Positions 1-7,442 of a stretch of 15,025 nt of DNA are shown piece after piece. Source of the DNA: Dehalococcoidia bacterium CG2_30_46_19. GTDB lineage: Bacteria; Chloroflexota; Dehalococcoidia; GIF9; AB-539-J10. The notes beneath the pieces were generated by a model. The model ran no database searches, was not told the origin of the DNA, and worked only from the letters and a program-made list of their open reading frames with translations. The first letter of the stretch is position 1; the number at the start of each line of letters is the position of its first letter. The stretch lies in contig MNYD01000058.1 of assembly GCA_001872925.1 (NCBI GenBank), forward strand, positions 1-15,025, read 5' to 3'. The position numbers were made by a program, and so were the translations under genes.

Positions 1-21
1 CATTAAAAGAAGGAGGTTCCA

Positions 22-422
22 ATGAAAGGAGTTGCGACTGTGGCTGTGATATCAATACTGATGGTCTCTTTGATAGCTGGCTGTGGTGGGGTATGTGGTG
101 GGGTAGAGGTCTACACTGACTCCGAGCAGGTGATAAACACCACCGTTAACCAGGAGTTTATTATCGCTTTGGACTCAAACCCTACTACCGGTTATGGCTG
201 GGAGGCAAGTTACGACGAGAATATGCTTAGCCTGGAAAAAGAGGAATATAGTCCAAATATAGTCCAGACGAAAAGGAACCGGGGCTGGTTGGTGCCGGTG
301 GGACTCAGTATTACCATTTCAAGGCGCTAAAGGTGGGTGGAACCGAGATAACTGTTACCTATAAACGCTCCTGGGAAACGGAATATGCCGAGCAGAAGGT
401 ATTTACCGTTGATATAAAATGA
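22..422 (+). pseudogene. Chagasin-like (I42 family) lipoprotein, frameshifted
   Basis: The reading frame opens at ATG 22 behind a strong AGGAGG (11-16). It encodes a lipoprotein signal peptide with lipobox IAGC (Cys21) and the I42 loop motif NPTTGYGW at residues 53-60. In this frame it stops at 328-330 after 102 aa. The rest of the domain continues in the next frame, from about 273 to TGA 420-422. It gives the second family motif (GAGG, codons 294-305), a long beta stretch and RSWE, equivalent to the RPWE loop. All three inhibitor loops are therefore present but split. The junction lies near the AAAA run at 271-274; one restored base would give about 133 aa, normal for a secreted chagasin-like protein. 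Family members inhibit papain-type cysteine proteases. No good -1 slippery heptamer is seen, so this is either a real indel or a sequencing/assembly error. The family call is firm; functional status is open. Confidence 0.8.
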
Positions 423-424
423 TG

Positions 425-540
425 CTTTAAGAGATTGTTTAGCAACCTATCCCTGACCCCCTTCCCTTAGCAAGGGAAGGGGGAGTGTAGGTAAGAGAGG
501 GGGATAAAGGGGGTGAGGTTAGTAAACACTCTCCTTTAAG
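425..540. repeat. Palindromic MITE-like repeat unit
   Basis: The outer arms 425-448 and 516-540 are imperfect inverted repeats: about 20 of 24 positions pair, both ending in AACCT when read inward. Inside lies a perfect 12-bp hairpin, CCCCCTTCCCTT (457-468) against 472-483 with a 3-nt loop. G-rich sequence fills the right interior (496-515). The unit begins three bases after the stop codon of the lipoprotein gene and could also serve as its 3' hairpin, although no T-tract follows. It has no coding capacity. Classification as a non-autonomous mobile repeat is inference from the palindromic layout. Confidence 0.6.
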
Positions 541-569
541 TCGTTTGGGCATGGACTAATAGCTGACAT

Positions 570-609
570 ACAGACGCTTGTTTTATTACCTGATTGCCCA
601 AAAATAGCG
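570..609. repeat. 40-bp direct repeat, copy 1
   Basis: This stretch is identical over 40 bases, in the same orientation, to 12364-12403. The ends form an imperfect inverted repeat: CGCTTGTTTT (575-584) pairs with AAAAATAGCG (600-609) at 8 of 10 positions. The two copies lie outside the two ends of the leftward nitrogen operon. No coding function is visible. Confidence 0.85.
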
Positions 610-629
610 ATCTGTGACACACCACTGCA

Positions 630-722
630 TTATTTAAAACGCTCGTTCGCACGCGTCGTCTCCTCGTGCAATTTTGCCGTGGCAAGTATCAAAGCGACAA
701 ATTCCGTCCCGTGATAATTCAT
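630..722 (-). CDS. Doubtful small ORF (30 aa)
   Basis: ATG 722 opens a 30-codon frame ending at TAA 630-632. An AGGA lies five bases upstream of the ATG. An in-frame extension to 836 would give 68 aa, but that part runs across the hairpin at 751-767, which looks like a terminator. The product has no motif I recognise. The 423-905 stretch otherwise holds the palindromic unit, the 40-bp repeat and the terminator, with no convincing gene. Treat this as a weak candidate only. Confidence 0.15.
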   Translation of the reverse strand: MNYHGTEFVALILATAKLHEETTRANERFK

Positions 723-740
723 TGCAGTCCTGAGGTTAGA

Positions 741-767
741 AAAGAAAAATCCTCCCTGGGTGGGAGG
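741..767 (-). terminator. Rho-independent terminator for the leftward operon
   Basis: Read on the minus strand, CCTCCC, a five-base loop and GGGAGG form a 6-bp GC stem (767-751). It is followed directly by ATTTTTCTTTT (750-740), a T-rich tract typical of intrinsic termination. It lies about 140 bp after the nrpR stop codon and would end the nitrogen operon transcript. The plus strand has no T-tract after the stem, so the direction is clear. Confidence 0.6.
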
Positions 768-905
768 TCTATAATGGCAGGTTATGAAAGATGATCGGTT
801 GTCATTCGACCAGCTGGACTCTTGAAAGGTAGGCATGAATAGCTATGAAAAGATACGCAAGAGGGCGTAGATAAGTAAGTTAATCTGCTGGATTAGATTC
901 TTGTC

Positions 906-1901
906 CTAAAGTTCCCAGACGCTAATCAGTTGCTGGTAATCAATAAGTCCACTTTCGGCTACGTTTTCGATCTCAATTCCAGCCTCAACAGCTGCTGCTA
1001 CCGGGTTCAGCCCACCCAGTTGCACGACACCAATCCGATTCAGACCCACGGGAATCTGACAAAGTGGCTCGCTAGTATTGCCTACGGCGTAAACCCCATG
1101 GATGCCAGCCTCCTTGAGCAAGGCAATCTTCTCCTCCAAGATTCCCCTCGCTGGTGCTGGTATTGTACGGAAGACACCTAGTATCTTACCGTTGCCTGTC
1201 TTCGCAGCCTCGCTAACAGTAGTCATCCTGGCACGAATAAATTGCTCGGAGGGATCGAGAGAGGTACCAGCATAATCGACTATGGCCACAAAGCGCCTTG
1301 GCTTTGAATTCCTAGCTTCAAGCAGGCCCCCGAATCTATAGTCTGTAGGGACACCAGCCTTCAGGAGTACCCCATTTATAACCACGCTACAAACAGTAGC
1401 CAAGCCAATTTTCCCACTGGGGATAACCACGGAACCAAGTTTTTCCCCCTCAGACGCTGTGGCCACCAACTCACTAACACAGATTCCTGCCTTGAAAGCA
1501 TCCTTCATAGCTGATAGTGCTGCGGTGAGCTTCTCCTTGTCAATAAGAGAGGTATTTATGGATAGCTGGCCAGTTCTTTTTTGAGGGTCGAAAGTGGTCT
1601 GGAAGGCTAACATCTCGAGCTTCTCGCGTATGAAACCGAGTTGTTCTGGGGCAAGTGCTTCCCTAACCTCCTCGAGTCCAGCCCTAGTGATCATTCTGCC
1701 ATCCTGACCTACCGGCTGGGTATAACCACGCTCGTCCGCTATCCGAAGATGATATCTAACTGCTCTTTCACTTAAAAAAATACCGCGGCGCTCAAGTTCC
1801 CGAGCAATTGTAATTGACCCCACAGGTTCCAAAGATTCACTCAAGATCTTTAGAATAGATACTATCTTTCTTTCTGTCTCAGAGCCAGCACCCTGAACCA
1901 C
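906..1901 (-). CDS. nrpR: NrpR-family nitrogen regulator (HTH + NrpR/DUF128 domain)
   Basis: The 331-aa protein starts with a winged-helix domain (about residues 8-75, with the recognition region around SERAVRYHLRIADERGY). One NrpR effector domain follows (about 85-330) and ends in the family signature GGLNPVAAAVEAGIE. In methanogens, NrpR represses nitrogen-fixation and assimilation genes and is released by 2-oxoglutarate. The Methanococcus protein has two effector domains; this one has a single domain joined to the HTH, as in Methanosarcina NrpRI. The start is GTG 1901, with AAAGGAG six bases upstream. It is the last gene of the operon, behind glnA and a nadE remnant, and a possible -10 box lies just upstream. 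Its likely target is the dyad at 12182-12197. The family is well supported; the regulated gene set is inference. Confidence 0.87.
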   Translation of the reverse strand: MVQGAGSETERKIVSILKILSESLEPVGSITIARELERRGIFLSERAVRYHLRIADERGYTQPVGQDGRMITRAGLEEVREALAPEQLGFIREKLEMLAFQTTFDPQKRTGQLSINTSLIDKEKLTAALSAMKDAFKAGICVSELVATASEGEKLGSVVIPSGKIGLATVCSVVINGVLLKAGVPTDYRFGGLLEARNSKPRRFVAIVDYAGTSLDPSEQFIRARMTTVSEAAKTGNGKILGVFRTIPAPARGILEEKIALLKEAGIHGVYAVGNTSEPLCQIPVGLNRIGVVQLGGLNPVAAAVEAGIEIENVAESGLIDYQQLISVWEL

Positions 1902-1937
1902 ACGAGTCTCCTTTAACTTCTAACATAGCCGATAGTC

Positions 1938-1943
1938 ATTATA
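1938..1943 (-). promoter_or_regulatory. Possible -10 box of an nrpR promoter
   Basis: The minus strand reads TATAAT here, 36 bases before the nrpR GTG. It overlaps the stop codon (1939-1941) of the nadE remnant. No good -35 hexamer stands 16-18 bases upstream, so this is weak. If active, it would let nrpR be made while the main operon is repressed. Confidence 0.3.
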
Positions 1944-2133
1944 GCACCTCCACCCCAGAAGCTGAATACCATTGAGCATAGCCACAGATGGCTAGTTCAG
2001 GGAACGTAAGAAGGTCAGCACCTAGAGACTTGCCTTCAACAATCGCTTGCAGAATCCTCTGTGTGTTACCTCTAAAATCGCCAACCGTAGTGTTGATCTG
2101 CACCATGCCAATGCGCAGTCGATGCATGCTCAT
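1939..2133 (-). pseudogene. nadE: Truncated glutamine-dependent NAD+ synthetase, nitrilase-domain remnant
   Basis: The 64-aa frame matches the first part of the carbon-nitrogen hydrolase (glutaminase) domain of glutamine-dependent NadE: MVQINTTVGDFRGN, then GADLLTFPELAICGY at about residues 38-52, including the catalytic Glu of the PEL motif. Right after the GY the similarity ends, and the frame stops 12 codons later. Full NadE is roughly 550-680 aa, so the lysine and cysteine of the nitrilase triad and the whole synthetase domain are missing. I find no continuation in the other frames before nrpR. It begins 23 bp after the glnA stop, as a normal operon member would. An alternative is a free-standing peptide of unknown role, which I consider unlikely. 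Confidence 0.7.
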
Positions 2134-2156
2134 TCTCCAAACCTACTGCTCGGATT

Positions 2157-3500
2157 TTAAAGAATTGGCAGGTATCTATCAAGCTCATAGTCAGTAACAT
2201 GGATGCGATAGCGGTCCCATTCGATCTTCTTATTGTTAATAAAAGCATTAAAGACATGGTCACCAAGGGCCTCTCGCACCAGCTTGCTTTTTTCGGCGAG
2301 TTGAATCGCCTCCAAGAGGCTGCCTGGCAACTGGCCTATGCCCCGTTTTTTTCTTTCCTCGTCTGTCATATGATAGACATTTTCTTCTACCGGCGGTGGT
2401 GGTTCCAATCCCTCCTCAAGTCCTGCTAGTCCGGCAGCCAGCATCACGCTGAAACAAAGGTAAGGGTTACACGCTGGGTCAGGAGAGCGAAGCTCAAATC
2501 TTGTCTCCTTCTCCTTCCCAACCTTATATACTGGGAGACGGATGAGGTCAGAGCGGTTACGCTGTGCCCAGGAAATATAAACCGGCGCCTCCCAACCTGG
2601 CACCAACCGCTTGTAAGAGTTGACCCACTGACTGGTAACCGCGGTAATTTCAGGGGCGTATTTTAGTAGTCCAGCAGCAAAGCTCAAGCCAACTTTGGAA
2701 AGATAGTACCTACCCTTCGGGTCAAAAAAGGCGTTGGCATCACCCTTAAATAATGACTGGTGGACATGCATGCCGCTACCATTAATTCCAAAAACAGGTT
2801 TGGGCATAAAAGTAGCATAAACCTCATGCTTCAGCGCTATTTCCTTGACTACCAAGCGATAAGTCATCACATTATCGGCCATCGTCAGGGCATCGGTGTA
2901 ATGCATATCTATCTCATGCTGACTGGTAGCGACTTCGTGATGGGATTTATCAATGGCGACGCCCATCTCCTCTAGAGCAAGAATCGTATCCCTTCGCAGG
3001 TCAGTGGCGGCATCGTGAGGGTCCATGTCAAAATATCCACCAACATCCAGAGGCTCGGTTCCTTTGTTATCCTTGAAATAGAAGTATTCCAGCTCCGGAC
3101 CAACATAGTAGGTATAACCCATATCTGCAGCCTTTTTGAGGTTCTTTTTCAGCACATATCTCGGGTCGCCCTCGAAAGGCTCTCTACTTGGGGTGAAGAT
3201 ATCACAGAACATTCTGGCTTCCGCCGCATGTTCCTTAGGTCTCCAGGGAAGGAGCTTGAACGTAGACGGGTCGGGCATGGCTATCATGTCGCTCTCATCA
3301 ATACGGACAAACCCTTCAATTGATGAACCATCGAATCCTACCCCTTCCTCTAGGGCCTCCTCTAACTCCTCTACCGGTATAGCAAAGCTTTTTAGGAAAC
3401 CCAGTATGTCAGTGAACCACAACCTCACGAACCTTACATCGTGCTCTCTTGCCATCTCGATGGCGTGTTCCTTGCTTTCCTCGAAGTTTCTCTTTTGCAT
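2157..3500 (-). CDS. glnA: Glutamine synthetase, type I (alpha-like)
   Basis: It makes glutamine from glutamate, ammonia and ATP in the cytoplasm as a dodecamer. The protein is 447 aa, close to Bacillus-type GSI-alpha. Visible motifs are DGSSIEGF (57-64), the metal-binding GPELEYF (134-140) with E136/E138, HHEVATSQHEID (187-198), the ATP/metal motif GSGMHVHQS (241-249), the lid glutamate E304 in VPGWEAP, and the arginine-rich RFELRSPDP (334-342). The C-terminus lacks the adenylylation tyrosine motif of GSI-beta enzymes. Control is therefore more likely by feedback, PII or transcription than by GlnE. The Arg after SSIEGFV is present, as in feedback-inhibited alpha enzymes. The start ATG 3500 follows GGAGG. 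The 76-bp gap to glnK is the longest inside the operon and may hold a weak extra promoter, but I see no NrpR-like dyad in it. Confidence 0.95.
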   Translation of the reverse strand: MQKRNFEESKEHAIEMAREHDVRFVRLWFTDILGFLKSFAIPVEELEEALEEGVGFDGSSIEGFVRIDESDMIAMPDPSTFKLLPWRPKEHAAEARMFCDIFTPSREPFEGDPRYVLKKNLKKAADMGYTYYVGPELEYFYFKDNKGTEPLDVGGYFDMDPHDAATDLRRDTILALEEMGVAIDKSHHEVATSQHEIDMHYTDALTMADNVMTYRLVVKEIALKHEVYATFMPKPVFGINGSGMHVHQSLFKGDANAFFDPKGRYYLSKVGLSFAAGLLKYAPEITAVTSQWVNSYKRLVPGWEAPVYISWAQRNRSDLIRLPVYKVGKEKETRFELRSPDPACNPYLCFSVMLAAGLAGLEEGLEPPPPVEENVYHMTDEERKKRGIGQLPGSLLEAIQLAEKSKLVREALGDHVFNAFINNKKIEWDRYRIHVTDYELDRYLPIL

Positions 3501-3576
3501 ACTTTCCCTCCTTTTTCTTTTGTAATCTATATAACGTTTTCATGTTTTGCTATTTCTCTACGACCTTCATTTCTTC

Positions 3577-3915
3577 TCAGATTGCATTGTCGCCCTCCTC
3601 GCCAGTTCTGACACGCACTGCATTCTCGACCGGGAGGACAAATATCTTGCCATCTCCCATCTCACCAGTCCTAGCAGCACTGGTGATAGCATTCAGTGTT
3701 CTGGCCACATCTTCGTCAAGCACGACAAGCTCGACCTTAAGCTTGGGCAAAAAATCCACTTTATATTCTCCAACGCGCCATTGTAAAATGAGACCTCCTT
3801 CCCGGCCATGACCGCTGACCTCGCTTACGGTTATGCCGTAGTAACCGCTATTTTGAAGAGCGGCTCTCACCGCATCCAGCTTTTCCTCTCGGATAATCGC
3901 TTCTATCTTCTTCAC
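3577..3915 (-). CDS. glnK: Nitrogen regulatory protein P-II
   Basis: This 112-aa trimeric signal protein binds ATP/ADP and 2-oxoglutarate and controls Amt and other partners. It aligns without gaps to E. coli GlnB from MKKIEAII to the C-terminal RTGEEGDNAI. The T-loop (about 37-55) keeps Tyr51, the uridylylation site in proteobacteria, in VGEYKVDFLPK. It has Trp at position 46 instead of Tyr, and Glu-Gly at 39-40 instead of Gln-Lys. The nucleotide-binding GDGKIFV is intact. The start is GTG 3915, overlapping the amt stop by four bases (GTGA), with GGAGG upstream. Direct linkage to amt suggests the GlnK role, plugging the channel when nitrogen is ample. GlnB and GlnK cannot be told apart by sequence alone. 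Confidence 0.93.
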   Translation of the reverse strand: MKKIEAIIREEKLDAVRAALQNSGYYGITVSEVSGHGREGGLILQWRVGEYKVDFLPKLKVELVVLDEDVARTLNAITSAARTGEMGDGKIFVLPVENAVRVRTGEEGDNAI

Positions 3916-5150
3916 CGCAACATTCCTCCGTAGGCCCTTTCACCATGTTGTGAAATATCCAGCCCTACCGTTTCTTCTGTGGCATTCACCCTTAGCCCCA
4001 TGGTAACATCAACTATCTTTCCCAGCACCCAGGTAGCGGCAAAGGCAAAGACCCAGACTACTGCCACGCCAAGGAGTTGCTTTCCAAGCTGCATGGCGTT
4101 ACCGAAAATCAGCCCATTAGCACCAGCCGCGTTAACCGCAACACTGGCAAAAAGGCCGGTGGCCAGAGCACCCCAGGTGCCACCAATACCATGACACGCC
4201 CAGACATCCAAAGACTCATCAACCCCCATCTTCCTCGCTCTGAGGAGCATAGCATAGTAGCAGGCCACGGCTGCCCCAATACCTATCGGTATTCCCATCA
4301 CTGGTGATACAAAACCGGCGGCGGGAGTAATTGCTACCAGACCGACAACGGCTCCGGTAGCCGCCCCCAGAAGGGAGGGACGGCGGTGAATCCAGCTAAG
4401 GAGCATCCAGGTGAAAGCAGCGGTGGCAGCGGCGGTATTAGTGGCGACAAAGGCGCTTGCGGCCAAGCCACCAGAGGTGAGAGCACTACCAGCATTGAAA
4501 CCGAACCAACCGAACCAGAGCAGTGCCGCACCAAGCACCACCATGGGGATATTATTTGGCTCCATTGGCTCTTTCTCTCGATAGCCCCGTCGCGGGCCCA
4601 ATAACCAGGCTAGAGCTAAAGCGGAGGCACCAGCATTTATGTGAACTACGGTGCCGCCGGCAAAGTCTAGAACACCCAATCTGGCCAGCCACCCACCGGA
4701 ACCCCATACCCAGTGTGCGACCGGGCAATAGACGATAGTCAACCACAAAGTAGAAAAGACAATGAAAGCACTAAACTTCATTCGCTCAACGACCGCCCCG
4801 GTAACCAAGGCTACAGTGATAATGGCAAACATTGCTTCAAATGCCATGAAAGCTAGGTGAGGAACAGTCGTAGCATAGACAGATGAAGGTTCCTGGCCCA
4901 CCGTTCTGAGACCGATGAAGTCAAGTCCACCAATAATACCCCCTTTATCGGGGCCAAAGCTCAAACTGTAGCCATAGAGTACCCATAGTAAGCTAACCAG
5001 ACCCAGTATCGCAAAGCTCATCATCATGGTGGAAAGGAGGTTCTTTCGCCTGACCATACCGCCATAAAACAGAGCTACTCCTGGCGTCATTAGCATGACC
5101 AGTGCTGACGAAACCAAGAGCCAGGCAGTATCAGCAGCATTGATTGACAT
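3912..5150 (-). CDS. amt: Ammonium transporter
   Basis: A polytopic membrane protein of 412 aa with about eleven hydrophobic helices and an early MTPGVALFYGG motif. The pore signature is complete: Asp162 in DFAGGTVVH, and the twin histidines H170 (VVHINAG) and H320 (ACHGIGG). It moves ammonium or ammonia into the cell at low external levels. I place the start at ATG 5150 rather than the upstream ATG 5201. The resulting N-terminus, MSINAADTAWLL, leads straight into helix 1 as in other Amt proteins, and GGGGGTG lies about ten bases upstream. The longer form would overlap the preceding GOGAT gene by 37 bp. The 3' end overlaps glnK by four bases, pointing to translational coupling and to PII control of the channel. 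Confidence 0.94.
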   Translation of the reverse strand: MSINAADTAWLLVSSALVMLMTPGVALFYGGMVRRKNLLSTMMMSFAILGLVSLLWVLYGYSLSFGPDKGGIIGGLDFIGLRTVGQEPSSVYATTVPHLAFMAFEAMFAIITVALVTGAVVERMKFSAFIVFSTLWLTIVYCPVAHWVWGSGGWLARLGVLDFAGGTVVHINAGASALALAWLLGPRRGYREKEPMEPNNIPMVVLGAALLWFGWFGFNAGSALTSGGLAASAFVATNTAAATAAFTWMLLSWIHRRPSLLGAATGAVVGLVAITPAAGFVSPVMGIPIGIGAAVACYYAMLLRARKMGVDESLDVWACHGIGGTWGALATGLFASVAVNAAGANGLIFGNAMQLGKQLLGVAVVWVFAFAATWVLGKIVDVTMGLRVNATEETVGLDISQHGERAYGGMLR

Positions 5151-5164
5151 CCCTGAGCACCCCC

Positions 5165-5923
5165 TTAATAGGCATAGAGCCTGCCATAAGGTCGAAGCCA
5201 ACGGGGAAAAAGCTTGATAACTTTATGTTCAAGTATTTTCTTGGTGTCATAGCCAAAATGAGAAGCAAACTCGCCAACGAATTTTTGAAGAATCTGGTAG
5301 TCCTTCTCTTCTAGCCCGGCAACACCCACTTCCTTGCCCAGTTGATAACTTTCAACGCTTCCCCTGAGGTAGATAACGCCGCCATGCATTCCGGTGCCAA
5401 TAAAGTTCACTTTGTGGTGTTGTCCCTCATTTAGATTCAGACCCAATAGAATAAGAATACCGCCGGCCATGTACTCACCGAGGAAATCCTGGGCAGTGCC
5501 GCCGATGACCAGCACCGGTTTCTTCTCGTCATATTCCTTCATGTGAATGCCAGCACGGTAGCCGACATCGTCTCGGACAAAGATTTTACCCCCTCGGGCT
5601 GACAAACCTATGATGTCGCCAGCATGACCGTGAATTACTATCTCACCTTCGTTCATGGTGTTCCCGCAGCCATCCTGAGCATTGCCGCGCACAATAATCC
5701 TTGGCCCGTCCATGAATGCCCCAAGGTCATTGCCGGGTGTGCCAAAGATTTCGATTTCCACCGGTGTATTCAGGTCCGTGCCAATATACCTCTGACCATA
5801 AACGTTATAAAGCTCAATCCGGTGAGCACCTTTTTTGACCGCATCCCTAAGTCTGGCATTGAGCTCCTGATAGAAGATGCCACTGGCATCGATCTTCACT
5901 GACGAATTAGCCTGCCCTTTCAT
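5165..5923 (-). CDS. gltB3: Glutamate synthase, GXGXG-domain subunit (archaeal type)
   Basis: This 252-aa protein corresponds to the C-terminal right-handed beta-helix domain of bacterial GltB, encoded here as a separate gene. Repeated Gly-rich turns are visible: GTPGNDLGAFMDG, then GNAQDGCGNTMNEGEIVIHG, GHAGDIIGLSARGGKIFVRD and GGTAQDFLGEYMAGG, the expected GXGXG pattern. The domain is structural and holds the amidotransferase and FMN domains together in the GOGAT complex. The ATG at 5923 lies one base after the stop of the FMN subunit gene, so the two are almost certainly translated together. Archaeal GOGATs are split in the same way. Confidence 0.9.
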   Translation of the reverse strand: MKGQANSSVKIDASGIFYQELNARLRDAVKKGAHRIELYNVYGQRYIGTDLNTPVEIEIFGTPGNDLGAFMDGPRIIVRGNAQDGCGNTMNEGEIVIHGHAGDIIGLSARGGKIFVRDDVGYRAGIHMKEYDEKKPVLVIGGTAQDFLGEYMAGGILILLGLNLNEGQHHKVNFIGTGMHGGVIYLRGSVESYQLGKEVGVAGLEEKDYQILQKFVGEFASHFGYDTKKILEHKVIKLFPRWLRPYGRLYAY

Positions 5924-5924
5924 A

Positions 5925-7430
5925 TTAGTTGCCCACCATCCTTACTCCGAGGATTTCGAGTTCTGTGTCAGTCAACCCAATACCTCTCAAGTGGAGGCGA
6001 TTTCCCCGCAGACTCTCAATTGCGTTTACACCGAGACCGCCAAGTATATCCTTAAGCTCCAGGCTCCAACCGCGAAGGAGATTAGCCAATCGCCTTGCAC
6101 CAATGTCGGGGTTAACCCGCTTGGTCAGGAAAAGGTCAGTGGTGCAGATGCCCCAGGCACACTTACCGGTATGGCATTGCTGACACACGGTGCAGCCCAG
6201 GGCAATGAGAGCCGCCGTTCCAATGTAAACCGCATCGGCACCAAGGGCGATCGCCTTTGCCACATCACCGCTATTTCTTATCCCCCCTGAAACGACAATC
6301 GAAGCCTGGTTACGGATTTTTTCTTGTCTTAAGCGGGTATCGACCGAGGCCAGAGCCATCTCAATGGGAATGCCCACGTTGTCACGGATTATTTTGGGTG
6401 CCGCTCCAGTAGCCCCCCGTAGCCCGTCGAGAACTATGATGTCGGCTCCTGCCCGCACCATACCGCTGGCGATAGCTGCCGAGTTGTGGACGGCAGCTAT
6501 CTTCACTGCCACTGGCTTGGTATAGTCTGTTGCCTCTTTAAGGGCATAAACAAGTTGAGCCAAGTCCTCAATGGAGTAAATATCGTGCTGCGGTGCTGGG
6601 GACAGGGCGTCCGTTCCCAGGGGAATCATTCGGGTCATAGATACCTCAGCGCTTACTTTTTCTCCGGGAAGATGCCCGCCAATGCCAGGCTTAGCCCCTT
6701 GACCAATCTTAATCTCAATTACGCGGGCGGCATCAAGATAATCAGGATGGACCCCAAAACGCCCTGATGCTACTTGGACGACAGTATTATTGCCATACTT
6801 ATATAGCTTGGGGTGGAGCCCGCCTTCCCCGGTATTCCAGAGGGTTCCCATTTCAGTCGCTGCCCGAGCTAGAGATTCGTGCACATTGAGGCTTACTGCC
6901 CCATAGGACATGGCAGCAAACATGACCGGAACTTCAAGTTTCACCTGCGGCGCTAGCTCCGTTTTCAGATTGATGTTATCCCCATCAAGCTCAACCTGGT
7001 CAGGTTTTCGCCCCAGATAAGTGGTAAGCTCCATAGGCTCGCGCAGCGGGTCAATAGATGGGTTAGTTACCTGGCTGGCATTAAGAACCAGATGGTCCCA
7101 GTAGATGCGTTGACTCTTATCGTCGCCCATTCCGGTGAGGAGCACACCACCGCTTTCAGCTTGCTTGATTATGTCTTCAATAACTTCGGGACGCCAGTTA
7201 TAGTTCTCACGGTAGTCCAGCGGGTTTTTTCTAATAGTCAAGGCTTGGGTCGGGCAAAAAACAACACAACGATGGCAGCCAACACAGTTCTCTTCCCGAC
7301 TTCTTACCTCATCATCCTCAGCATCATAGTAATGAGCGTCAAAGGTGCACTGGTTGACACACACCTGGCACTGGATGCACCGCTCCGGGTCTCGTTCTAT
7401 TAAGAATTTGGCTGGAAGATAGGTCTTCAC
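5925..7430 (-). CDS. gltB2: Glutamate synthase FMN/Fe-S subunit with N-terminal ferredoxin domain
   Basis: The 501-aa protein makes glutamate from 2-oxoglutarate and channelled ammonia using reduced FMN. Residues 1-65 hold two [4Fe-4S] motifs (C18, C21, C24, C28 and C49, C52, C55, C59). The FMN-binding TIM barrel follows (about 95-480) with KPGIGGHLPGEKV, the substrate segment around HNSAAIASGMVRAGAD, and the phosphate-binding stretch SGGIRNSGDVAKAIALGADA (381-400). A cysteine cluster at 413-429 (CTVCQQCHTGKC...C) corresponds to the [3Fe-4S] site of GltB. The start is GTG 7430, 12 bp after hisF, with AGGAG overlapping the hisF stop. The fused ferredoxin domain marks the archaeal-type GOGAT, in which electrons arrive through Fe-S centres. 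Confidence 0.93.
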   Translation of the reverse strand: MKTYLPAKFLIERDPERCIQCQVCVNQCTFDAHYYDAEDDEVRSREENCVGCHRCVVFCPTQALTIRKNPLDYRENYNWRPEVIEDIIKQAESGGVLLTGMGDDKSQRIYWDHLVLNASQVTNPSIDPLREPMELTTYLGRKPDQVELDGDNINLKTELAPQVKLEVPVMFAAMSYGAVSLNVHESLARAATEMGTLWNTGEGGLHPKLYKYGNNTVVQVASGRFGVHPDYLDAARVIEIKIGQGAKPGIGGHLPGEKVSAEVSMTRMIPLGTDALSPAPQHDIYSIEDLAQLVYALKEATDYTKPVAVKIAAVHNSAAIASGMVRAGADIIVLDGLRGATGAAPKIIRDNVGIPIEMALASVDTRLRQEKIRNQASIVVSGGIRNSGDVAKAIALGADAVYIGTAALIALGCTVCQQCHTGKCAWGICTTDLFLTKRVNPDIGARRLANLLRGWSLELKDILGGLGVNAIESLRGNRLHLRGIGLTDTELEILGVRMVGN

Positions 7431-7442
7431 TAACTTTTTCTC

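Noticed and set aside
457..483. Intrinsic terminator of the lipoprotein gene
   Set aside because: The stem is strong but no T-tract follows, and it sits inside a larger palindromic unit; annotated as a repeat instead.
570..609. CRISPR repeat
   Set aside because: There are only two copies, 11.8 kb apart, with no regularly spaced units and no cas genes.
3501..3576. Separate NrpR-controlled promoter for glnA
   Set aside because: The gap has A/T-rich sequence but no GGTA/TACC or GGAA/TTCC dyad and no well-spaced -35/-10 pair.
3577..3915. PII protein lacking the uridylylation tyrosine
   Set aside because: Residue-by-residue alignment to E. coli GlnB shows Tyr51 is present. Only Tyr46 is changed, to Trp.
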